In this document: in pieces, positions 1 through 8,860 of the stretch
Layout: each line of letters begins with the position of its first letter
How positions within the stretch are numbered: position 1 is the first letter of the stretch
Source of the DNA: Terriglobales bacterium
Lineage (GTDB): Bacteria; Acidobacteriota; Terriglobia; Terriglobales; Acidobacteriaceae
DNA: 64,000 nt
Direction of reading: 5' to 3'
NCBI GenBank assembly: GCA_025462725.1
Contig: JAOAPE010000012.1
Coordinates: 1 to 64,000 of the forward strand
Notes under the pieces: model-generated
Databases searched by the model: none
Told to the model about the DNA's origin: nothing
What the model saw: only the letters and a program-made list of their open reading frames with translations
Made by a program: the position numbers and the translations under genes

Positions 1-140
1 AGATGGTGATGCCGGGCGACAACGTGACTTTGACAGTCGAGCTGATCACACCGGTGGCCATGGAAAAGGGCTTGCGCTTTGCAATCCGCGAAGGCGGACG
101 CACGGTGGGAGCAGGAACGATTTCAGAAATCGTGAAATAG
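1..140 (+). CDS. tuf: Elongation factor Tu, C-terminal end (partial)
   Basis: The gene is cut by the left edge. The frame from base 3 to the stop at 138-140 reads [14 protein letters not shown] and ends GTISEIVK, the conserved beta-barrel end (domain 3) of EF-Tu, which delivers aminoacyl-tRNA to the ribosome. Position directly before rpsJ is the classic str-to-S10 arrangement, so the missing part should lie just upstream with fusA. Confidence 0.95.
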   Translation, partial: MVMPGDNVTLTVELITPVAMEKGLRFAIREGGRTVGAGTISEIVK

Positions 141-204
141 GGATTCAAAAGCAGCGGCGACTTACTCGAGACCGCTAGATCTTTGAGAAGGAAGTAAAAG
201 GAAA

Positions 205-537
205 ATGATAGGCAAAGAGAGAATCAGAATCCGGCTGAAGGCTTACGACTACCGCATCCTTGACCAGTCCACAGGCGAGATCGTGGAAACTGCAAAGCGC
301 ACGGGCGCACAGATCGCGGGGCCGATTCCACTACCGACGGTGAAGAATAAGTATTGCGTCCTTCGCTCGCCGCACGTGGACAAGAAGTCGCGCGAAGCGT
401 TCGAGATCCGCACGCACAAGCGCTTGCTCGATATCCTCGAGCCGACGCAGCAGACGGTGGACGCGCTGATGAAGCTCGACCTGCCAGCAGGCGTCGACGT
501 CGAAATCAAGGCATTCGGAAAAGAAAGCAAAAAGTAA
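205..537 (+). CDS. rpsJ: 30S ribosomal protein S10
   Basis: The 110-residue product matches S10 throughout ([16 protein letters not shown] near the N-terminus, [19 protein letters not shown] in the middle). S10 sits in the 30S head and, as NusE, also joins antitermination complexes. An AAGGAA-type ribosome binding site lies a few bases before the ATG. It is the first gene of the S10 cluster, 64 bp after tuf. A short basic tail (GKESKK) ends the protein. Confidence 0.97.
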   Translation: MIGKERIRIRLKAYDYRILDQSTGEIVETAKRTGAQIAGPIPLPTVKNKYCVLRSPHVDKKSREAFEIRTHKRLLDILEPTQQTVDALMKLDLPAGVDVEIKAFGKESKK

Positions 538-586
538 TACCGGCAGTGCCCGCTACTAAGGCGAGGCATGATGAGGAGAGGAAAAC

Positions 587-1333
587 ATGGTTAGCGGAAT
601 TTTAGGAAAAAAGGTCGGCATGACTCAGTTGTTCGATGAAAAGGGCGAAGTTCGTCCTATCACCGTGCTGCAAGCCGGACCATGCGTGATCACGCAGAAG
701 AAGACGGCCACCAGAGACGGATATGAGTCCGTACAGATCGGCCTAGTGGAATTTGTGAAGGGATCGCGCGTGACTAAGCCGATGGCTGGACACTTTGCGA
801 AGAACAACCTTCCTCCAGTGAAGTTCATGCGCGAGTTTCCGATGGTCGAACCTGTGGCCGGAGAAAGCGCTGAATCGAATGGCGATGGCGCCAAGGTCGG
901 CGACAAAGTCCTGGTCGACATCTTCCAGAATGACAAGTTCGTAGATATCAGCGGCACGAGCAAAGGCCGTGGATTCGCCGGTGTTGTGAAGCGCCACAAG
1001 TTCGGCGGCGGCGCTGCCTCACACGGATCGATGTTCCAAATCCCCGGTTCGATCGGTTCGTCGGCATTCCCGTCCCGCGTGTTCAAGGGCATGAGAATGT
1101 CAGGACACATGGGCGTGGACAAAGTCACGGTCCGGAACCTCCGCATTGTGGGCATTGACCTTGATGACAATTTGTTGATGGTGGAAGGCGCAGTGCCAGG
1201 GCCGAAAGACGGATATGTGCTTATCAGCAAAGCGAAGAAACCGCCAAGAGAGCGTCGTGGATTTGCAGGAGCTGGAACGGTCGATCCGTTGAAGGCGGCC
1301 AAGAAAGCAGCACAGGCTGCAAAGAAGAAATAG
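587..1333 (+). CDS. rplC: 50S ribosomal protein L3
   Basis: At 248 residues this is longer than the usual 205-215. The L3 core is clear ([20 protein letters not shown], then PGSIGSS and [12 protein letters not shown]). The extra length comes from an acidic insert around residues 87-105 and a Lys/Ala-rich tail after residue 215. L3 nucleates 50S assembly near the peptidyl-transferase centre. In the segment GGGAASHG a Gly stands where E. coli has the Gln methylated by PrmB. GAGGAG before the ATG supports this start. Confidence 0.97.
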   Translation: MVSGILGKKVGMTQLFDEKGEVRPITVLQAGPCVITQKKTATRDGYESVQIGLVEFVKGSRVTKPMAGHFAKNNLPPVKFMREFPMVEPVAGESAESNGDGAKVGDKVLVDIFQNDKFVDISGTSKGRGFAGVVKRHKFGGGAASHGSMFQIPGSIGSSAFPSRVFKGMRMSGHMGVDKVTVRNLRIVGIDLDDNLLMVEGAVPGPKDGYVLISKAKKPPRERRGFAGAGTVDPLKAAKKAAQAAKKK

Positions 1334-1366
1334 TGATTAGTGGCCAGTGGTCAGTGGCTAGTTGAC
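1332..1366 (+). repeat. Degenerate heptad tandem repeat, rplC-rplD gap
   Basis: Five consecutive 7-bp units follow the rplC stop and overlap its last two bases. The central units are AGTGGCC, AGTGGTC and AGTGGCT, flanked by the diverged AGTGATT and AGTTGAC. The array ends about 25 bp before the rplD start. Related arrays lie at 2343, 4068 and 10010. It is not coding and has no good terminator shape. Confidence 0.75.
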
Positions 1367-1389
1367 GAAGTTCATAAAGAGAAGAAGCT

Positions 1390-2046
1390 ATGGCAAATAT
1401 TGATGTAGTAGATCTGAGCGGCAAGAAGGTTGGGACCTTCGAACTGGCCGAGGAAGTTTTCGGCGCGGTGAATGAGGCCCTGCTGTGGGAAGCGGTGAAA
1501 CATTACCGTTCCGCAGGTCGTGCCGGAACTCATGCCACAAAAAACAAGAAGCTGGTGAGTGGTGCCGGCAAGAAGCTTTGGAAGCAGAAGGGCACCGGAC
1601 GCGCCCGCGTGGGTTCTATCCGTTCGCCTCTCTGGCGTCACGGTGGTACGGTCCACGGACCTCAGCCTCGCTCCTATGACTATCAGTTTCCGAAGAAGAA
1701 ACTGTTGGGTGCATTGCGCTCGGCGCTGGCCTCGAAGTTTGCAGATGGCAAACTGACCATCGTCCAGAGCCTGGAACTGAAGGACGCCAAGACCAAGGGC
1801 TTCCGCAAGACTTTGGATGGCCTTGATGTCGCGAAGACCGCAGTGATCGTGGATGCGGCGACCGACAACAAGAACTTGTCATTGAGCACGCGCAACCTGA
1901 AGGGCGTGGAACTGGTGCAGAGCAATTTGGTGCATCCGTATCACCTGCTTCGTTACGAGCGCGCGATCTTCTCACTGCCGGCGATTGAAAAGTTGCAGGC
2001 ATCGTTGAAAGCTTCTGCTCCGGCGAGAAAGGCAGAGGTGGCGTAA
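1390..2046 (+). CDS. rplD: 50S ribosomal protein L4 (L4/uL4)
   Basis: The 218 residues match bacterial L4, including GRAGTHATKNKKLVSGAGKK and the exit-tunnel loop KQKGTGRARVGSIRSPLWRHGG at residues about 65-90. L4 lines the peptide exit tunnel; in E. coli it also represses the S10 operon, but whether it does so here cannot be seen. An AGAGAAGAAG stretch precedes the ATG. The last base of the stop TAA is the first base of the rplW ATG, so the two genes are probably translationally coupled. Confidence 0.97.
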   Translation: MANIDVVDLSGKKVGTFELAEEVFGAVNEALLWEAVKHYRSAGRAGTHATKNKKLVSGAGKKLWKQKGTGRARVGSIRSPLWRHGGTVHGPQPRSYDYQFPKKKLLGALRSALASKFADGKLTIVQSLELKDAKTKGFRKTLDGLDVAKTAVIVDAATDNKNLSLSTRNLKGVELVQSNLVHPYHLLRYERAIFSLPAIEKLQASLKASAPARKAEVA

Positions 2047-2339
2047 TGAAATCTGCTTATCAGATCATCCGTCGTCCTGTGATCACGGAAAAAGGTTTGG
2101 GAGTAAAGGAAACGGAATCGACACTGGTGTTTGAAGTGGCTGCCAAGGCCACCAAGACGGAAGTGAAAGAAGCCGTACAGAGCATCTTCAAGGTGAAAGT
2201 CGCATCGGTACGCACTGCTAACTATGTTGGCAAAGAGCGCCGCCGCGGAAAGTTCACCGGCTTTCGTCCTGACTGGAAGAAGGCTTACGTGAAGTTGAAG
2301 TCCGGCGAGAAGATGCCGGAATACGCGCAAAACATGTAA
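2046..2339 (+). CDS. rplW: 50S ribosomal protein L23
   Basis: The 97-residue protein starts SAYQIIRRPVITEKG, the typical L23 opening, and carries the loop VRTANYVGKERRRGKFTGFRPDWKKAYVKL. L23 lies at the tunnel exit and is the docking point for trigger factor and SRP. It overlaps rplD by one base (TAATG), has normal length, and is followed by a heptad-repeat gap before rplB. Confidence 0.97.
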   Translation: MKSAYQIIRRPVITEKGLGVKETESTLVFEVAAKATKTEVKEAVQSIFKVKVASVRTANYVGKERRRGKFTGFRPDWKKAYVKLKSGEKMPEYAQNM

Positions 2340-2342
2340 AGC

Positions 2343-2370
2343 AGTGGCCAGTGATTAGTGGCCAGTAAGA
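2343..2370 (+). repeat. Degenerate heptad tandem repeat, rplW-rplB gap
   Basis: Three good 7-bp units (AGTGGCC, AGTGATT, AGTGGCC) plus a diverged fourth fill the start of the 64-bp gap. The same 7-bp phase then resumes in another sequence at 2380-2400 (AGCTGAA, AGCTTAA), ending next to the rplB start. The first family matches the rplC-rplD array; the second resembles the one at 10010. Confidence 0.7.
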
Positions 2371-2403
2371 GCAAGTAAAAGCTGAAAGCTTAAAGAGTGA
2401 AAT

Positions 2404-3228
2404 ATGGCGATTAAGACATACAGACCGTTGACACCGTCGCAGAGATTCAAGACGACGTTGGTCAATGACGACCTAACGACGAACCGTCCGCATAAGCCGC
2501 TGACTTCGCCGAAGAAGAGCACGGCGGGGCGCCGCAATGCGGGTGACTTGACGAGCTGGCACCGCGGTGGCGGACACAAGCAGAAGCTGCGCTTGATCGA
2601 CTTCAAGCGCGACAAGGCTGGCATTCCGGCGAAAGTGGTTTCGGTGGAGTACGACCCGAACCGCTCGGCGCGTATCGCGCTGGTGGCGTATGCCGATGGC
2701 GAAAAGCGTTACATCGTTCAGCCCGTGGGATTGACGGTGGGACAGACGATCGTGAGCGGCCCTGAGGCTGACATCCTGGTTGGAAATGCGTTGCCGTTGA
2801 AAAACATTCCTCCGGGAACGACGGTACACAACATCGAGTTGAAGCCGGGCAAAGGCGCGCAGATGGTGCGCTCTGCCGGCGGATCCGCGCAGTTGGTGGC
2901 CAAAGAAGGCGACTACGCGCTGATCAAGTTGCCTTCGGGCGAGACCCGCAAGGTGTTGGTCAACTGCATGGCGACCATTGGACAGGTCAGCAACCTTGAC
3001 CACGAAAACATCAGCATCGGCAAGGCTGGACGCACACGCTGGTTGGGCATCCGCCCGACGAACCGCGGCGTGGTCATGAACCCGGTCGATCACCCGCACG
3101 GCGGTGGTGAGGGCAAGACCTCCGGCGGACGTCACCCAGTGACTCCGTGGGGACAGCCGACGCGTGGATACAAGACGCGCAACAACAAGCGCACAGACAA
3201 ATTCATTGTGAATCGCCGCAGCAAGTAA
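2404..3228 (+). CDS. rplB: 50S ribosomal protein L2
   Basis: The 274-residue product is full-length L2. It holds the RNA-binding region ([22 protein letters not shown], residues about 50-70) and the near-invariant [17 protein letters not shown] block around residue 225, whose histidine lies close to the peptidyl-transferase centre. It ends in a basic RSK tail. The start is set by conserved [14 protein letters not shown]. It is 20 bp ahead of rpsS. Confidence 0.98.
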   Translation: MAIKTYRPLTPSQRFKTTLVNDDLTTNRPHKPLTSPKKSTAGRRNAGDLTSWHRGGGHKQKLRLIDFKRDKAGIPAKVVSVEYDPNRSARIALVAYADGEKRYIVQPVGLTVGQTIVSGPEADILVGNALPLKNIPPGTTVHNIELKPGKGAQMVRSAGGSAQLVAKEGDYALIKLPSGETRKVLVNCMATIGQVSNLDHENISIGKAGRTRWLGIRPTNRGVVMNPVDHPHGGGEGKTSGGRHPVTPWGQPTRGYKTRNNKRTDKFIVNRRSK

Positions 3229-3248
3229 GGCGAAGAGGAATTTAAGTT

Positions 3249-3548
3249 ATGGCACGTTCGACAAAAAAAGGACCGTTCATTGATACGCATGTGATGTCGC
3301 GTATCGAGGACATGAACAAGCGCAACGAGAAGAAGGTGCTGAAGACGTGGTCGCGCCGTTCGACTGTCCACCCGGACATGGTGGGACATACCATTGCCGT
3401 GCACAACGGGAAAAAGTTCATCCCGGTGTACATCAGCGAAAACATGGTGGGACACAAACTGGGCGAGTTCAGTCCGACACGCACCTTCAAAGGCCACTCC
3501 ATGAAGGCAGCGCCAGAGACAACGGCAAAGCCGGCCCCGCCGAGATAA
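3249..3548 (+). CDS. rpsS: 30S ribosomal protein S19
   Basis: The 99 residues match S19 ([12 protein letters not shown] at the N-terminus, [29 protein letters not shown] in the core). S19 binds 16S rRNA in the 30S head with S13. A short Pro/Ala-rich tail ([11 protein letters not shown]) follows the conserved KGHS. GAAGAGGAA before the ATG is a suitable ribosome binding site. Confidence 0.97.
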   Translation: MARSTKKGPFIDTHVMSRIEDMNKRNEKKVLKTWSRRSTVHPDMVGHTIAVHNGKKFIPVYISENMVGHKLGEFSPTRTFKGHSMKAAPETTAKPAPPR

Positions 3549-3585
3549 GCAGCAGCGCGAATAGTTGAGAGTAAGGAATAGGAAA

Positions 3586-4059
3586 ATGGAATTTAGAGCT
3601 GAAGCGAAATATATGAGAGTGTCGCCGCAGAAAGTGCGGTTGGTGCTGGACCTGATCAAAGGCCTGCGCGTGGAAGAGGCATTGAATACGCTGGCTTTCA
3701 CAAAGAAAGGCATTGCCCCGACGGTGCACAAACTGCTGCGCTCGGCGATCCAGAATGCCAATTACGTTGGCCAGGAAAAGGGCATTGACGTGGACGTGGA
3801 TGGATTGTTCGTGAAGAACGCCATCAGCAATGAAGGTCCGCGCATGAAGCGTATCCGCCCGGCCCCGATGGGACGCGCGTTCCGCTATCAGCGCAGGATG
3901 ACGCACATCTCCATCATCTTGTCAGAACGCAACAAAGACGGCGCGAGTGCCGATCTGGCGACAACGGTGGGCGAAGAGGCCGCGCCGGCGAAATCGACCA
4001 AGGGCAAGACTGCTGGAAGAGCGGGAGCAAAGAAGAAGGCTGTCGCGAAAAAGAAGTGA
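3586..4059 (+). CDS. rplV: 50S ribosomal protein L22 with long basic tail
   Basis: I start at ATG 3586 because AAGGAATAGGAAA precedes it and MEFRAEAKYMRVSPQKVRLV is the usual L22 N-terminus; an in-frame TTG at 3565 would add seven unrelated residues. The product is 157 residues, against about 110 for the family. The core ends with RPAPMGRAFRYQRRMTHI, followed by about 50 Ala/Lys-rich residues that look disordered. L22 lines the exit tunnel opposite L4. Tail function is unknown. Confidence 0.96.
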   Translation: MEFRAEAKYMRVSPQKVRLVLDLIKGLRVEEALNTLAFTKKGIAPTVHKLLRSAIQNANYVGQEKGIDVDVDGLFVKNAISNEGPRMKRIRPAPMGRAFRYQRRMTHISIILSERNKDGASADLATTVGEEAAPAKSTKGKTAGRAGAKKKAVAKKK

Positions 4060-4067
4060 AGTAGCTC

Positions 4068-4132
4068 TGAGCACTTAGCCTTTAGCGCTTAGCTGAAAAG
4101 CAAAGGCAAGAGCAAAAGCAAAGACAAGAACA
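4068..4132 (+). repeat. Heptad then hexad tandem repeat, rplV-rpsC gap
   Basis: The 117-bp gap holds four 7-bp units at 4068-4095 (TGAGCAC, TTAGCCT, TTAGCGC, TTAGCTG). After one base come six 6-bp units at 4097-4132 (AAAGCA, AAGGCA, AGAGCA and variants). The remainder up to rpsC is purine-rich and holds the ribosome binding site. No ORF or terminator is visible. Confidence 0.65.
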
Positions 4133-4176
4133 ACGGCCGAAATAAAGGCCAGGGATTTAAGAATAAGAGGTTTCAA

Positions 4177-4845
4177 ATGGGACAGAAAGTACATCCTTAC
4201 GGATTTCGGTTGGGTTACACCAAACCGTGGAAGTCGCGCTGGTTCGTGGAGCGCGATTACGACAAGCTTTTGCTTGAGGACATCAAGTTGAAGGCTGAGT
4301 TGAAGGACAAGCTGAAGTCGGCGGGCGTGAGCTCGGTGGAGATTGAACGTCCGGGCAACAAGCTGCGCATCATGATCCGCACCGCGCGTCCGGGCATCAT
4401 CATCGGCCGCAAAGGCGCTGAGATCGACAAGCTAAAGCTGGACTTGCAGAAGCGGACGAACCGCGAAGTCTTTGTCGACATCCTCGAAGTGCACAAGCCG
4501 GAGCTGGATGCGCAACTGGTTTCAGAAGCTATCGCACTGCAGCTGGAAAAGCGCGTTGGATTCCGACGCGCGATGCGCAAGAGCGTGGATTCGGCGCTGC
4601 GTTTCGGATGCAAGGGGATCAAGGTCCGCGTGTCGGGCCGCTTGAACGGGAATGAGATCGCCCGCTCCGAGTGGTATCTGCAGGGACGTTTGCCGCTGCA
4701 CACACTGCGTGCGGACATCGACTACGGATTCACCGAAGCGCACACCACGTACGGGATCATCGGCGTGAAGACTTGGGTTTACAAAGGCGAAATCCTCGCG
4801 CAGAAGAAGCGGGAACCGCAGGCTGCTACGACCGGAGCATTTTAG
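4177..4845 (+). CDS. rpsC: 30S ribosomal protein S3
   Basis: The 222-residue protein begins [16 protein letters not shown] and carries the KH type II domain with [13 protein letters not shown] around residues 68-80. The C-terminal S3 domain includes [24 protein letters not shown]3 forms part of the mRNA entry channel with S4 and S5. AATAAGAGG before the ATG is a plausible ribosome binding site. Length is normal, and the tail is short compared with L22 and L29 here. Confidence 0.98.
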   Translation: MGQKVHPYGFRLGYTKPWKSRWFVERDYDKLLLEDIKLKAELKDKLKSAGVSSVEIERPGNKLRIMIRTARPGIIIGRKGAEIDKLKLDLQKRTNREVFVDILEVHKPELDAQLVSEAIALQLEKRVGFRRAMRKSVDSALRFGCKGIKVRVSGRLNGNEIARSEWYLQGRLPLHTLRADIDYGFTEAHTTYGIIGVKTWVYKGEILAQKKREPQAATTGAF

Positions 4846-4879
4846 TTTCGAGTAATCAGGAATTAAGGACTGAATTTTT

Positions 4880-5293
4880 ATGTTGATGCCAAAGAAAGTT
4901 AAGTTCCGCAAGCAGCAGCGCGGACGTATGCGCGGTAAAGCGTGGCGCGGAGCGGAGTTGGCGTTCGGAGACTTCGGTTTGAAAGTGATGGAGTGTGGAT
5001 ACATCACTGACCGTCAGATCGAAGCTAGCCGTATCGCAATGACGCGTTTCATCAAGCGTGGGGGAAAAGTGTGGTTGCGGTTGTTCCCGGACAAGCCAGT
5101 CACGAAGAAGCCTGCTGAAACCCGTATGGGTAAGGGTAAAGGCGCTCCGGATCACTGGGTCGCAGTCGTACGCCCGGGCAAGATCCTGTTCGAGATGGAA
5201 GGCGTGAGCCAGGCGGATGCCGCTGAAGCCATGCGTTTGGCTTCGAACAAACTGCCGCTGAAGACAAAATTTGTGGCGCGGCACGGACACTAA
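4880..5293 (+). CDS. rplP: 50S ribosomal protein L16
   Basis: The 137-residue sequence is standard L16, from [19 protein letters not shown] to the C-terminal LPLKTKFV. The segment [26 protein letters not shown] is the part that contacts the A-site tRNA region. MLMPK is the family's usual start. It is 34 bp after rpsC and 21 bp before rpmC, inside the same transcript. Confidence 0.98.
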   Translation: MLMPKKVKFRKQQRGRMRGKAWRGAELAFGDFGLKVMECGYITDRQIEASRIAMTRFIKRGGKVWLRLFPDKPVTKKPAETRMGKGKGAPDHWVAVVRPGKILFEMEGVSQADAAEAMRLASNKLPLKTKFVARHGH

Positions 5294-5314
5294 AAGATAA
5301 AGCAGAGTGAAATT

Positions 5315-5668
5315 ATGAATGCAGAGAAAGTCAGAAACTTAACAGACGGCGAACTGAAGCAGCAGGAACGCGACCAGATGGACCAATTGTTCCGCCTGAA
5401 GTTCCAGATGAAGATGGGACAGACGGAGAGCTTGAACAAGATCCGTTCGTTGCGTCGCGGAGTTGCGCGGGTGAAGACCATCACGCGTGAGCGCGAGCTG
5501 GGACTGCACACCTCGACCACGGGCGCGGCGCGTCCGGCGGCAAAGCCGGCCAAAGCAGCGAAAGTGAAATCGGCTGCGCCGGTGGCAAAGGCGAAAGCGT
5601 CCACTGCGAAAGTCAAAGCGAAGGCACCGGCCAAGAAGTCGGCAGCCAAGAAGTCGGAGAAGAGATAA
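5315..5668 (+). CDS. rpmC: 50S ribosomal protein L29 with long Ala/Lys tail
   Basis: Residues 1-65 are ordinary L29 (EKVRNLTDGELKQQERDQMDQLFRLKFQMKMGQ, then IRSLRRGVARVKTI). The next 50 residues are a repetitive Ala/Lys/Pro tail, giving 117 residues instead of about 65. L29 sits at the tunnel exit next to L23, so the basic tail could reach rRNA or exit-site factors; that is inference. The gene ends 3 bp before rpsQ. Confidence 0.96.
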   Translation: MNAEKVRNLTDGELKQQERDQMDQLFRLKFQMKMGQTESLNKIRSLRRGVARVKTITRERELGLHTSTTGAARPAAKPAKAAKVKSAAPVAKAKASTAKVKAKAPAKKSAAKKSEKR

Positions 5669-5671
5669 GCC

Positions 5672-6004
5672 ATGGCCGAAACAACAGCGAAGACGACAGG
5701 CCGCGCGACCAAGGTTGGCGAAGTAGTGTCGACCAAGATGAACAAGACCATAGTGGTCAAAGTGGACATGAAGAAGGCGCATCCGTTGTATCGGCGCGTG
5801 ATCGCAAGCTCGAAGCGTTTCTATGTCCACGATGAAGAGAACAAGGCGTTGCTCGGGGACGTAGTGCGGATTGAAGAGACGCGTCCGATGTCGAAGCTGA
5901 AGCGCTGGAGATTGCTGGACATCATCCGCCGCTCGGCGCTCGCCGCCGCAAACGATGCCGCTCACAAGGCGGAGTCAAAAGCGAAACGCGATCTGGCTAG
6001 CTAG
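5672..6004 (+). CDS. rpsQ: 30S ribosomal protein S17
   Basis: The OB-fold core of S17 is evident: GEVVSTKMNKTIVVKVDMKKAHPLYRRVI, then KALLGDVVRIEETRPMSKLKRW. At 110 residues it exceeds the usual 80-90, with about 12 extra N-terminal residues and a 20-residue Ala/Lys-rich C-terminal end. S17 binds 16S rRNA early in 30S assembly. The ATG lies 3 bp after the rpmC stop, whose end supplies the purine-rich ribosome binding site. Confidence 0.96.
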   Translation: MAETTAKTTGRATKVGEVVSTKMNKTIVVKVDMKKAHPLYRRVIASSKRFYVHDEENKALLGDVVRIEETRPMSKLKRWRLLDIIRRSALAAANDAAHKAESKAKRDLAS

Positions 6005-6056
6005 TTCGGGATGGAAAGCCGCGCACGGGAGATCCTGAGCGCATGGGAGAAAAGTT

Positions 6057-6428
6057 ATGGCAGTGATGATGAGAAGCATGCTCGAAGTGGCGGACAACTC
6101 CGGAGCCCGCAAGCTCCAGGTGATCTTGCCGCTGGGCGGTGGCACCGGATTGACGGCGCACCTGGGCGATGTCTTTACCGCTTCCGTGAAGGAAGCTTCG
6201 CCGGATGGAACGGCGAAAAAGGGAACAGTAGTAAAAGCGGTGCTGGTACGGGCGCGCAAAGAGACTCGCCGCAAAGACGGGACTTATATCCGCTTTGACC
6301 AGAACGCCGCGGTGTTGATCAATGAAGGCGGAGAGCCGGTAGGGACACGCGTGTTTGGTCCTGTTGCCCGCGAACTGCGCGAAAAGAAATTTTTGAAGAT
6401 CGTTTCACTGGCGCCGGAAGTTCTGTAA
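6057..6428 (+). CDS. rplN: 50S ribosomal protein L14
   Basis: This is a textbook 123-residue L14: [23 protein letters not shown] at the start, [27 protein letters not shown] in the middle, [23 protein letters not shown] at the end. L14 forms inter-subunit bridge B8 and binds the silencing factor RsfS. A GGGAGAAAAG ribosome binding site precedes the ATG. Confidence 0.98.
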   Translation: MAVMMRSMLEVADNSGARKLQVILPLGGGTGLTAHLGDVFTASVKEASPDGTAKKGTVVKAVLVRARKETRRKDGTYIRFDQNAAVLINEGGEPVGTRVFGPVARELREKKFLKIVSLAPEVL

Positions 6429-6453
6429 GGCAGCCGAGGATTAGAGGGAAGTC

Positions 6454-6783
6454 ATGCATAGCAGAGTTGATATCCATAAGAACGATACGGTGAAAGTGAT
6501 CACCGGCCGCGGCAAAAACCTGAAGGATGGCCGTCGCGTGCTAGCAGTGTTTCCGAACGAAGGAAAACTGCTGGTGGAAGGCGTGAAGCTCGTAAAGAAG
6601 CACATGAGCGCCAAGAAGACGAAGGGCAAGGCGGGAATCGCCGAGCAGGAGTCGCGTGTGGCGATCTCGAATGTGATGGTTGTGTGTCCGAGCTGCAGCA
6701 AGCCGACGCGTGTGGGACATGACACCAAAGGCGATCGCAACATTCGTGTGTGCAAGCGTTGCGATTCACCGCTCGACAAATAG
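6454..6783 (+). CDS. rplX: 50S ribosomal protein L24 with zinc-ribbon C-terminus
   Basis: The KOW motif is present (NDTVKVITGRGKNLKDGRRVLAVFPNEGKLLVEGVKLVKKH). The C-terminal third contains two Cys pairs, CPSC and CKRC, separated by about 20 residues, a possible zinc ribbon as seen in many L24 proteins outside the Gammaproteobacteria. L24 is one of the assembly initiators of the 50S. The length, 109 residues, is normal. Confidence 0.97.
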   Translation: MHSRVDIHKNDTVKVITGRGKNLKDGRRVLAVFPNEGKLLVEGVKLVKKHMSAKKTKGKAGIAEQESRVAISNVMVVCPSCSKPTRVGHDTKGDRNIRVCKRCDSPLDK

Positions 6784-6855
6784 ATTTTGAAGCCACGAAC
6801 CGGTACACGCCTGAATTAAGGCAATCCGAAACCGTGGAGAAGGCAAAAGAAGAAA

Positions 6856-7401
6856 ATGCAAACCAGACTACATGAGAAGTATGTAAAAGAAGTGGCTCCG
6901 GCGCTGAAGAAAGAGCTGGAACTGAAAAATTTCATGGCTGTGCCGAGACTGCACAAGATCGTGATCAACATGGGCGTGGGCGATGCAACACAGAATGCCA
7001 AGCTCATGGATCCGGCGATGAACGAACTAGGACAGATTGCAGGACAACGCCCGGTAGTGACCAAGGCCAAGAAGTCGATCGCGGCGTTCAAAGTGCGCGA
7101 AGGTATGGCGATTGGCGCGATGGTGACATTGCGTGGCGAGAAGATGTACGAGTTCCTCGACAGGTTCATCAGCGTGACCCTGCCGCGCGTGCGCGATTTT
7201 AAGGGCGTATCGACGAAGTCTTTTGATGGACGCGGGAACTACACCATTGGATTGAAAGACCAGTTGATCTTCCCGGAGATCGATTACGCGAAAGTGGACA
7301 AGATGAAGGGCATGAACGTGACGATCGTGACGACAGCAACGTCGGACAACGAAGCACGGGCGCTGTTGAAGGGCCTGGGCATGCCGTTCCGCACCCAGTA
7401 A
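6856..7401 (+). CDS. rplE: 50S ribosomal protein L5
   Basis: The 181-residue protein matches L5 end to end: [18 protein letters not shown] at the N-terminus, [34 protein letters not shown], and [28 protein letters not shown]5 binds 5S rRNA in the central protuberance with L18 and L25. The upstream 72-bp gap has a purine-rich ribosome binding site and no clear array. Confidence 0.98.
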   Translation: MQTRLHEKYVKEVAPALKKELELKNFMAVPRLHKIVINMGVGDATQNAKLMDPAMNELGQIAGQRPVVTKAKKSIAAFKVREGMAIGAMVTLRGEKMYEFLDRFISVTLPRVRDFKGVSTKSFDGRGNYTIGLKDQLIFPEIDYAKVDKMKGMNVTIVTTATSDNEARALLKGLGMPFRTQ

Positions 7402-7414
7402 CACAGATTTCTTT

Positions 7415-7434
7415 CGACTGGATTGAACCGGTCG
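7415..7434 (+). promoter_or_regulatory. Hairpin in rplE-rpsN gap
   Basis: CGACTGG at 7415-7421 can pair with CCGGTCG at 7428-7434 (seven pairs including one G-T) around a 6-nt loop. It lies 16 nt before the rpsN ATG. No U-run follows, so it is not a terminator; a translational or RNA-processing role is possible. It is one of several hairpins in gaps of this operon. Confidence 0.4.
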
Positions 7435-7450
7435 AGCAGATAGGAAAAAG

Positions 7451-7636
7451 ATGGCGACCACAGCAAAAAGAGTAAAAGACCTCAAGAAGCAGAAGTTTTC
7501 GACCCGCAAGCACAACCGTTGCAAACTGTGCGGACGGCCGCGCGCATACCTGCGCAAGTTCGGTCTCTGCAGGCTTTGTTTCCGCGGTTTGGCATTGAAG
7601 GGCGAGATTCCTGGGGTTGCAAAGTCGAGCTGGTAA
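7451..7636 (+). CDS. rpsN: 30S ribosomal protein S14, zinc-binding type
   Basis: The 61-residue form carries the zinc site of type Z S14: CKLC and CRLC separated by 12 residues ([12 protein letters not shown]). The conserved [24 protein letters not shown] end is complete. This is the C+ (zinc) paralogue; no zinc-free copy lies in the window. A TAGGAAAAAG ribosome binding site precedes the ATG. Confidence 0.98.
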   Translation: MATTAKRVKDLKKQKFSTRKHNRCKLCGRPRAYLRKFGLCRLCFRGLALKGEIPGVAKSSW

Positions 7637-7769
7637 GGCTCGGCCAACGAAGTAAAGCTACTGCGGGTTCTTGCAAACGCCCGGCCTTTACAAGAAGGCT
7701 TACGAGAGGCTGGAAGGTCTCAAGCGGGTGCTGCAAGCAAACGGGCAGCGGAATCAAAGGAGAGTAGAA

Positions 7770-8168
7770 ATGAGTTTGACCGATCCGGTCTCAGATTTCC
7801 TGACGCGTATTCGCAATGCGCAGAGGGCAAAACACCAGAAGATGGATGTCCCGGCTTCGAAGTTGAAGCTGGAGATCGCCCGCATTTTGAAGGAAGAGGG
7901 ATACATCTCCAACTTCAAGGCGACTGACGAAGAAGGCCGAAAGATTTTGCGGCTGTACTTGAAGTACGGACCGAACAACGAGACGGTGATCAACAACATC
8001 ACCCGCGTCTCGCGTCCGGGCTGCCGCGTTTACGTGGGACACAACGAGATCCGCCGCGTGTTGGGCGGACTGGGAATCAACATCCTCACCACGCCGAAGG
8101 GCGTGATGACGGGGCGGCAGGCGCGCAAGGAAGGCGTCGGCGGCGAGATTCTCTGCGAAATCTATTAA
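7770..8168 (+). CDS. rpsH: 30S ribosomal protein S8
   Basis: I start at ATG 7770, which has AAAGGAGAG upstream and gives MSLTDPVSDFLTRIRNAQ, the standard S8 opening; the open frame extends upstream to 7671 without similarity. The product is 132 residues and ends TGRQARKEGVGGEILCEIY, with the rRNA-binding STPKGVMT-like motif as TTPKGVMT. In E. coli S8 represses the spc operon translationally. The 133-bp gap before it carries no recognisable gene. Confidence 0.97.
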   Translation: MSLTDPVSDFLTRIRNAQRAKHQKMDVPASKLKLEIARILKEEGYISNFKATDEEGRKILRLYLKYGPNNETVINNITRVSRPGCRVYVGHNEIRRVLGGLGINILTTPKGVMTGRQARKEGVGGEILCEIY

Positions 8169-8211
8169 CAGCCTGATGGCTGCAATGCCGTGGAACTCGC
8201 CTGTGGGCGAG
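8169..8211 (+). promoter_or_regulatory. Two hairpins in rpsH-rplF gap
   Basis: CAGCC (8169-8173) pairs with GGCTG (8178-8182) around TGAT, and CTCGCC (8196-8201) pairs with GGCGAG (8206-8211) around TGTG. Both are perfect stems with 4-nt loops. Neither has a U-run. They occupy most of the 68-bp gap and stop before the rplF ribosome binding site. Confidence 0.45.
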
Positions 8212-8236
8212 GGACTCGCAAAATAAGGATTAAGAA

Positions 8237-8776
8237 ATGTCTAGAGTCGGAAAAAAACCAATCCCGATGCCGCAGGGCGTGAAAGTGGACGTACGCGGCA
8301 ACCTGGTCGCAGTGCAGGGACCAAAGGGCAAGATCGAGACTTACATTCCTTCGGGGATCAAGTTGGAGACGAAAGACGGTCACCTTCTGGCCACGCGCAG
8401 CGATGACAAACAGGCTGCGTTCCACGGACTTGTCCGGGCGCTGGTGTCGAACGCCGTCGAAGGCGTAACCAAGGGCTGGACGAAAGAGTTGGAGATCGTC
8501 GGCATCGGATACCGTGCGGAGTTGAAGGGCAAACAGACGGTAGTGTTCAGCTTGGGCTATTCCCACCCGATCGAGTTTCCTCTGCCGACAGGCATTGAAG
8601 TCGGCGTGGATCCGAAGCAAACACGCTTGACTGTGTCCGGCATCGACCGACAAAAGGTAGGACAAGTCGCTGCGGACATGCGCTCGCTGCGTCCACCAGA
8701 TCCGTACAAGAACAAGGGCGTGCGTTATGTTGGCGAGCGCTTGAAGAAGAAGGTCGGTAAGACCGGAGCGAAGTAA
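8237..8776 (+). CDS. rplF: 50S ribosomal protein L6
   Basis: The 179 residues match L6: [16 protein letters not shown] at the start, two tandem L6 folds, and the C-terminal signature [24 protein letters not shown]6 sits near the factor-binding stalk base. An AATAAGGA ribosome binding site precedes the ATG. Both sides of the gene carry hairpin-rich gaps. Confidence 0.98.
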   Translation: MSRVGKKPIPMPQGVKVDVRGNLVAVQGPKGKIETYIPSGIKLETKDGHLLATRSDDKQAAFHGLVRALVSNAVEGVTKGWTKELEIVGIGYRAELKGKQTVVFSLGYSHPIEFPLPTGIEVGVDPKQTRLTVSGIDRQKVGQVAADMRSLRPPDPYKNKGVRYVGERLKKKVGKTGAK

Positions 8777-8788
8777 TCGCTGAGTTTG

Positions 8789-8842
8789 CGAGGGCCATTG
8801 TCCTCGTGAGCAGCTAAGAAATACTGCGGACGAGAATCCGCA
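8789..8842 (+). promoter_or_regulatory. Two hairpins in rplF-rplR gap
   Basis: CGAGG (8789-8793) pairs with CCTCG (8802-8806), flanked by a GCTG/CAGC pair that may extend it. TGCGGA (8825-8830) pairs perfectly with TCCGCA (8837-8842) around CGAGAA. No U-run follows either. They lie between the rplF stop and the rplR ribosome binding site. Confidence 0.45.
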
Positions 8843-8860
8843 TTAAGGAAATAAAAGAAG

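Noticed and set aside
2473-3135. 220-residue minus-strand frame opposite rplB
   Set aside because: Composition is that of an antisense shadow, and L2 is beyond doubt.
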